Positions 58,036 through 64,000 of a stretch of 64,000 nucleotides of DNA are shown piece after piece. Source of the DNA: Lycium barbarum (Eukaryota > Streptophyta > Magnoliopsida > Solanales > Solanaceae). The notes under the pieces were generated by a model that had not been told where the DNA came from, did no database searches, and was given only the letters and a program-made list of their open reading frames with translations. The translations under genes were made by a program, and so were the position numbers. The stretch is taken from the NCBI RefSeq assembly GCF_019175385.1, contig NC_083339.1, forward strand, positions 47,106,074 to 47,170,073, read 5' to 3'. Positions within the stretch are counted from its first letter, which is position 1. Each line of letters opens with the position of its first letter.

Positions 58036-60228
58036 TGTCACGACCCAGCTAGGGGCCGTGATGGGTACCGGGGCTAGCCACCGAGCACCACTCGTGCTAC
58101 TACTCATCTTGCTCATTTAATGGTCTTTTATCAGTTTTATACTCAAATTGTAGAAAAATCATATTTTATATGGAAACATAAATACTTTTTAAATACATTT
58201 TCCTCTCGGCCATCAAAATAATATATACATATAATAGCATCTCGGGAGACCATCTAACCCACACTGCGCATCTATGAGCCTCTACTGGAGTACTAAACAT
58301 AAGGACGGGACAAGACCCCGTCATGCCTAAAGATACATATACATGAATATACACAAAAGAATCGTCATAAGCACCTCCGAACAAATGAGTGCTTTCAATC
58401 GGCTAACAGCTACTGCTGGTCTGGGTCGAGCTCTCCTCCCTGTCTATCTGTGGGCATGAACACAGCGTCCAAGGAAAACGAACGTCAATACGAACATTGT
58501 ACTGAGTATGAGAGGCATAAACAAAGAAATAGAACAATGACATAAAGGAAATACCAATATAGAACATCTATATCTAACTGTCATGTATAAAAGAATTAAG
58601 TCATGCTGTCTTACTCATACTCGTCATCATATCATGTATGCATAAAGTATAAGCTGCTCGTCCATATCGGATCGGTGTGATAATCATAACATTAGCCTGC
58701 GTCCAGGCCTCCCGCGTCCGGGGTATCATCTCATGCCGCCCACTAGTAGTGTCTGCCCATGCCATTTGGCCATGGTGTATCGTATAGCTGCCCGCCTTAG
58801 CGGTGACTGCCCGTCCAACTAGGCGCGGTGTTATATCATCATCATACATGCTCATCATAATATGCTTATTGTAACATACTCATCATAATACATGCATAAG
58901 GCTTATGAACAACTTTACTTTATCGGGGTGACGTAAGGTCGTGATCCCTCGATTTCATTATGGAGCAATTATCGACATCCTGCCTCACCTTGAAGGAACT
59001 AACATATAAGGTGAGTGTGAGCAATAAATAACATCATGCCATTTTAGGATCATCATATCATATCTCTTATCTTATATTACCGTTCATAGATGTAGGCTTT
59101 TAGCTTTCCGGAATATAGGAACTCATGAAGAGGAGGAAAATTATGCTATGAGATTCATGCCATTAGAAAGAAGGGACTAGCCTCACATACCTTTGACGTT
59201 TAACTAAGCTATCATTCGCTTGTTCTCCTTCGATATCGTGTTTCTACTTTCAAAAGAGAATTCGCATTTACGTTAGTTAATCGACTATAAGAACGCGCTA
59301 CGATTTCTAGGGAAAATTGGGTGGCACTTCCTTTGTTTATACTACTTTTCCCATATTCTATATCAACTACCAAACATTCATGATTCAATCCAACTATCAT
59401 TCAATTATGGCACTATTCACATTTTATGACCCATTCACTACACTCTTCCATAATCCATGTGTTTCAACATTTTAATACTTCAATCATCATGAGAAAGTCA
59501 TCAAACTTACCTTAGAGGTTGTAGGAACGAGCCTTGAGTAGCAATACTCTTCTATACCAAAAACCCTATTTCACTTCCTTTGAAATTTCTTGGTGTAGAT
59601 GAACTTTGATGTGATTCTTACACTTGATTTCATGGATTTGATGTTATTGACATAGATTTTCCTTTGGTCCTCTTGAATTCTAGTGAATGAAGTGTTTAGA
59701 GTGTTCTAGAGACTTCTTGAGTCGTGTAGATGAGAAATGAATAAATGAGCTTTAGGGTCCCTTTTAATAACTCAAAACCTGATTTTTAATGAACAGTAGT
59801 CGGGTGCACAGTGGCCGTAAACCCAGTTTACGGGCCGTATTATGGTTTACGGCCTGTCCTTCACGACCGTATTTAAGCATATCAGAAACAGAAAGGTTTG
59901 CTGGAGTCATGGTGGTTTACGATCACAGTTTACGGGCCGTATTTCGATTTACGGTCCGTATTCTGAGTCGTATTTAACCATTTCGCCTTTTGGCAGAAAG
60001 TTGACGTTTTTTTTTGGAATGTTGAAGGATGATGGCAGTTTACCGTCCGTAAACCACTTTACGGGCCGTATTCTATTTTACGACCCATTGGGTAGAAGTG
60101 CAAATCTGTAACTTTCTCATTTCCAAAATTCATAAATAGTCATTCCCTACTTAGTAAAACATCTCACACTCATACACTTCGTTGGTCTACTCGTTGTACG
60201 TTCACGGAGAAATTTCCGAGGTGTAACA
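58036..60228 (-). mobile_element. E7 solo LTR, minus orientation (gypsy E4-like)
   Basis: It starts TGTCACGACCCAGCTAGGGG and ends TTCCGAGGTGTAACA. Reversed, the ends equal those of the E2/E4 LTRs. A perfect AAAAT duplication (58031-58035 and 60229-60233) flanks it inside LINE copy B. Length 2193 bp, with no internal region. The palindrome cluster is at 59812-60085, the hairpin at 58984-59015 and the minisatellite at 58670-58850. Confidence 0.93.
59812..60085. repeat. E7 U3 palindrome cluster (TACGGNCCGTA type)
   Basis: Units include GTTTACGGGCCGTATTATGG, TTTACGGTCCGTATTC, TTTACCGTCCGTAAACC and CTTTACGGGCCGTATTC. They lie upstream of a TATTAAAAGGG on the minus strand (near 59768). Confidence 0.8.
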
Positions 60229-60233
60229 AAAAT

Positions 60234-61165
60234 CAGGTAAAAATCAGAAGACACAAGAACCAAGTGGTAAAGTGTAGCAGGTGGATACAACTGATGTTAC
60301 TAAGGCAATGGAGCAAGTTGAGCATAATGTGGATAAAAGACTGGACACTCAACAGTCTTGTGTTCATAAGCAACAATTCTCTAATGTTAAAGATCATGGT
60401 AAATCAGGTGGAAAGGAAAACACAAGTTTGCAGAAAATTCAACAGAAACCAAAGGGCAAGGCTAGTGGGAAAAATAACTAGGTGGAACAACGTGGTACTA
60501 TTGGTCAAAAGCAGAACCAAGTTGTACCAACTCAGAAAAATGCAAAAAATGTTCAGTTAGTAGTAGCAAGTGGTGACATGCAGGAAATTATGGTAAACAA
60601 GGGGGTTGCAGGTGAATATGCAGCTGCTAAAGATATTAACTTGTATGCCGCTGCTAACTTGATCCAAACTGCACATGAGGCAGTACAGACAAATAAGAGA
60701 AAGGAATTTGAAGGATGGTGCTAAAGTGCTGCATAATGCTATGGTGCAGACTGAGGATCAAATGAGTCCAAGTGCTGTTGTTCCTAAGTCTACTATAAAT
60801 AAGCAAAATCACTGGGAAATGCTCAAGTTTTACAGCATTCTTCATCTAATGTCAAAAACCAAGTTGCAGTAAAAAATATTCAAGGACATTTGCAAGTAGC
60901 AATAGCAGGAGCGGAAAGAAGCATAATTGATATGGATGAGGAGTCCACTGCATAGAACTTTTTGTAATGCTGCTAGGAAGGGTGATATGTCACCTAGACA
61001 GATGCAAAGTGGAAAATCCAGAAATAAAAGTCATACAAGGAAGGGGAGTTAGGATGGAAAGGTGACTGAAGAATTTATCCCAAGGCATATTCCAAAGAGG
61101 CAAGCAAAACAAAAAGTGGCAGCTCGTACCACTTCAAATAAGTCCACAAGATCCAAGAAAAATAA
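60234..61165 (+). pseudogene. ORF1-like remnant of LINE copy B, 3' piece
   Basis: Frames at 60281-60481, 60482-60724 and 60675-60872 match copy A at 27240-27870 (AMEQVEHNVDKRLDTQQSCVHKQQ, NVQLVVASGDMQEIMVNKGVA). There is a TAG at 60271 where copy A has CAG, a stop at 60479-60481, and a 2-bp loss near 60700. The basic end (RSKKNK) stops at 61166. The following T-rich 300 bp to 61450 is the shared 3' block. Confidence 0.5.
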
Positions 61166-62374
61166 ATGAAGTTCCAAGATTTTTTAGAAAGGCTAGAAAA
61201 TCAAGAAAAGTTTGAAGAACTACATACTTTAGAAGATTTTTCAAGTCCAAAGAACAAGGGTCTTGACTCTATTTTATTTCTTGTATTATTTTCTCATTAT
61301 CTTAGCATTATCATTTGTAATATCGTCACAGAGTGTGTTATAAACTCTGTGATGATCATAGCTTATTTGGTACTTTCAAGTTCCTATTTTTTACATGCTT
61401 GCTAGTAGTAGAGGCCTTTCCTTTTCTTTGCCTCAATAGGATTAGTAAGGTAAGGCCTAGTCCCCCCTTGCTTGTACTTTTCCCTTTGTGGTTTGCTTTC
61501 TAGAAAATAAATAAAATAGCCCTAGGCACCAAAAATGCCTAGTTGAAATTGCTTAAAAAAGTATATATATTGAAACAAATATATCTCCTTCATTATAAGG
61601 TCAAATGGAGTGATTCAAAAGCCTAACTTGACTAGAATATCACAAAGAATCCATTGGAGGCATGAAAAGTGAGTTTTGGGATCATTTGGCACAAGAAACG
61701 AGGCAGAACAACTGGGCCTTTTTGCTATTTATTATTGTTTGGAGTTCTCTCATCTTGAGAGCTTGGGTTTGGGAGAATTTAAGAATGTTCTTCAAGTTTC
61801 TTCCATGGGGTAAAGTATAAACCATAATCTAAGTATTTCCCTTTAATTCATTCTGTTGGTTTAAGATTTAATCCATGATTGCTAAAGTAGGAAATTGGGA
61901 TTTTTCGTGAAAGAGGGTTTAATGGGCCTTTCTTGAGAAGTTCATAAAATTGGTTAGACTTCCTAAGTTTCTTTAAATGATGAAATTGATTGGGCTTATG
62001 CTGGATTATGATGTATCTAAGTTTGTTTGTTACACCTCGGAAAATTCCCCATTAACGTACAGTGAATAGACTAGCAAAAGGCATGACGTATACGTTGTTT
62101 CGATAAGTAAGAAATAGCATTTGAGGATCCTAATCGAGATTCAAAGACATTTGACGTAAGGGAAGAAGGTTTGACGAGAAAAGGCAAGGAATACGATTTG
62201 TAACGGAAAGAAATTATGAGTAGCGAGTTAATGATAATTAAAACGTGCTTTGGAGAGAGAGAGTTATAACGTCCCTTCGATTGTCAATGAAGTGATAAAC
62301 AAGTGCTAAGAAGGTTCCCTAAGGATTGGAGATCAAATGAAGTGACAAGAAAAAGATCAGTGAAAGGATGAGTT

Positions 62375-62560
62375 ATACGGTCGATTATACGGTCCGTAGG
62401 ATTGTCACAGAATGAAGTTGTGGAGGGGGGGTGATTTCACGGTCACTTATACAGACCGTATAATGTGCCGTGAAATCGACACAGAATGGGATGACTACTG
62501 GAGAAGTTTCACGGTCACTTATACAGACCGTATAAATTTATATGGACCATATAAGTGTTC
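62375..62560. repeat. E10 U3 palindrome cluster (TATACGGTCCGTA and CACGG types)
   Basis: Units are TTATACGGTCCGTAGG, a twice-repeated TTTCACGGTCACTTATACAG followed by ACCGTATAA, and ATATGGACCATATAAG. The second unit pairs CACGG with CCGTG about 40 bp away, making larger hairpins than in E4. TATAAGG follows at about 62594. Confidence 0.8.
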
Positions 62561-63857
62561 ATAGAATCTCGTTGGGACAGTTTTTAAAAGTTGATATAAG
62601 GACTTCACCACATTAATTTCATTTCATTCTTCTTCTACACAACTGAAGAATTCTCTAGAACCTTCCACACACTCAATATACACGAAATTATGAGAAATTG
62701 ATGATCAGTTTCATCAAACCAACAAAACTAAGTGTGAGAAACACATCAAAGTCCATCCAAGTCAAGAAATTCCATGGAGAGTGAAACTAGGGTTTTGCTC
62801 AAGTGAAGTATTTCCACCCAAAGCTTATTACTACACCATCTAAGGTAAGTTTTATGGTATTTACATGTTATTTAAGGTACTTGAAAAAGTTGAAACACGT
62901 GGATTGTAGAAAATATAGGAAATGGGTCATGAATGAGTGAATAGTGTCATTGCTGAGTACTAATTTGGGTGAATTATGAATAATGGTATGTTGTGATTTT
63001 AAGTATGTTATGAACGACATATAGAACATGGAATAACTATTATATGTGAGAAAATGCAATAATGAACTATGACCATGATTATGGAGAAATTGGAGTGAAA
63101 TGGTGAAATGTGGGTAATGTAGATGAATGATGATTGTTGTTTGCGATATTGTGAATGGTGTCATGGATGTTGGGAGTTGATATATGATATGGGGAAAAGT
63201 TGTATAAACAAAGGAAATTCTACCCGATTCTCTTTAGCTTTAGTAAGTACGTTTAAGTAATTGATTAGCTAATGCTCATGCCACTTCTCTTGAAGGTAGA
63301 AACGTGGGCATTGAAGGGAGCAAGCAAGCGATAGATTAGTTAAACGAAAAAGGTATGTAAGGCTAATCCTTTCCTTCTAAGGCATGAATCTTCTTAATTC
63401 TCCATGATCATTCTACACGATGGAGACTATGAGTCCATGAATATACAAAGCTACATACGCACATGATTAAGAAAGGAAATACGATACGAGCATGATAGTG
63501 ATGATGATGAATATAAGTATGAGTAATCCTTGTGAAAAATACGATGTCCATGAAACTAATAATTCTAAGTATGGTTTTGTTGATGCTTCTCTTTGCGTAC
63601 ACTCACCTTAAATTGTTAGTTCCTTCAAGGTGAGATATGATGTTGATGATTACTCCATAATATAATCGGGGGCTCACGACCTTATGTTACCTCGACATAG
63701 CCATAATTGCCTCCAAATTCTAGTGTATGTTCTTAATGATAAATGTATAAAGAGGCTAAGTCAGGATACGTCTATGAGATGATCAATAATGTAACTTTAT
63801 AACCTACCTATGCTCTGTATGAAAGGGTTGAATTACGATGGGTATATGATGATATTA

Positions 63858-64000
63858 TTACACCGTGCCTAGATGGCCGGACATGTCACCGCTAATGCGG
63901 GCTGCTGTGAATACACCGTGCTTAAATGGCCGAGCATGTCACCGTTAAGACGGGCTGCTATGTATACACCGTGCCTAGAAGGTCGGACATGATCACCACT
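63858..64000. repeat. E10 R-region minisatellite, about 53 bp period
   Basis: Three visible units begin ACACCGTGCCTAGATGGCCG and contain ATGTCACCG and GCGGGCTGCT. The third is cut by the window end. The unit is closest to the E5 array at 20465-20640. Confidence 0.85.

Larger units (their letters stand above)
43503..61561 (+). mobile_element. LINE-like element copy B, split by E9 and E7
   Basis: The pieces are 43503-44270, 57842-58030 and 60234-61561. End to end they match copy A, including the missing ORF2 and the T-rich 3' block. It is an intact-site reference for E4, since the sequence across 61441-61460 has no insertion. Its tail reads GCTTAAAAAAG where copy A reads GCTTAAATATAT. Confidence 0.62.
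42779..64000 (+). mobile_element. Family B LTR, copy L3, interrupted by LINE copy B and E10
   Basis: It begins TGTAACGACCCGTTTGGTCG at 42779 and breaks near 43502 at the same point as L2. It resumes near 61562 and is cut again at 62028 by E10. Its 3' end is outside the window. The LTR parts visible are 42779-43502 and 61562-62027. Confidence 0.8.
62028..64000 (+). mobile_element. E10: LTR of a gypsy element, truncated by the window end
   Basis: TGTTACACCTCGGAAAATTCCC starts at 62028 inside L3. The uninterrupted site in L2 is at about 41230-41245. The 5-bp left flank is TTTGT (62023-62027); the right copy is outside the window. It has U3 palindromes (62375-62560), TATAAGG near 62594, a donor-like AAAGGTATGTAAGG (63350), a CTCACCTT/AAGGTGAG hairpin (63602-63634) and a 53-bp minisatellite starting at 63858. 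Whether it is solo or a 5' LTR cannot be told. Confidence 0.88.

Overview
The window is wholly repetitive plant nuclear DNA, and I find no convincing host gene. The coding remnants belong to Ty3/gypsy chromoviruses: a gag CCHC knuckle, DSG-type protease, reverse transcriptase with FIDD, RNase H, integrase and a C-terminal chromodomain-like segment. Their features resemble the Tekay/Del group, with long LTRs (about 2.2-3.7 kb net), a tRNA-Met-type primer site TGGTATCA(A/G)AGC and a G-rich polypurine tract. The LTR style and the LINE-like repeat suggest Solanaceae, but that is from memory and not tested.

Layout, left to right. (1) 1-11172 is the right-hand part of a minus-strand, apparently non-coding LTR element (LARD-1: internal 6776-8363, 5' LTR 8364-11172). 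It was invaded by a plus-strand gypsy (E2: gag remnant 3-403, 3' LTR 1210-6775), whose LTR was invaded by a minus-strand solo LTR (E3, 1410-4243, target duplication CTTCA). (2) LARD-1 itself appears to sit in the 5' leader of a plus-strand gypsy (E5: gag-pol 11218-15993, 3' LTR 16207-21189). That 3' LTR carries another solo LTR (E6, 17043-19579, TTTAT). (3) 21190-23006 is unassigned, with a Tat/Ogre-like LTR end near its right edge. (4) 23007-64000 is a tandem LTR array of a second family, 'B': L1, int1, L2, int2, L3. L2 and L3 each carry the same internally deleted LINE-like insertion; L1 does not. (5) L2's LINE copy was invaded by a 12.2 kb tandem gypsy array (E4, 28453-40663, GTAAG). (6) L3's LINE copy was invaded by a solo LTR (E9, 44271-57836, GAACA), which holds a complete minus-strand LARD (LARD-2, 45786-55645), and by a second solo LTR (E7, 58036-60228, AAAAT). 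(7) A last LTR (E10) starts at 62028 inside L3 and runs off the window.

Because L2 and L3 are duplicates, each serves as the empty-site control for insertions in the other. This gives a relative history without any alignment software: LINE insertion, then unequal crossover between B LTRs, then independent invasion of the two copies.

The most interesting signals are in the LTRs. Several families carry a cluster of short palindromes with a family-specific word (TACGGNCCGTA, GACGGNCCGTC, TATACGGTCCGTA, CTGTAGCTACAG) just upstream of the likely TATA box. Downstream, each has its own GC-rich minisatellite, bracketed by a conserved donor-like AGGTATGT and an acceptor-like GCCC(A/G)CAG. The LARDs keep primer site, leader, palindrome and polypurine tract but show no recognisable gag-pol, which suggests elements mobilised in trans. 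All gag-pol copies are broken by stops, frameshifts and deletions.
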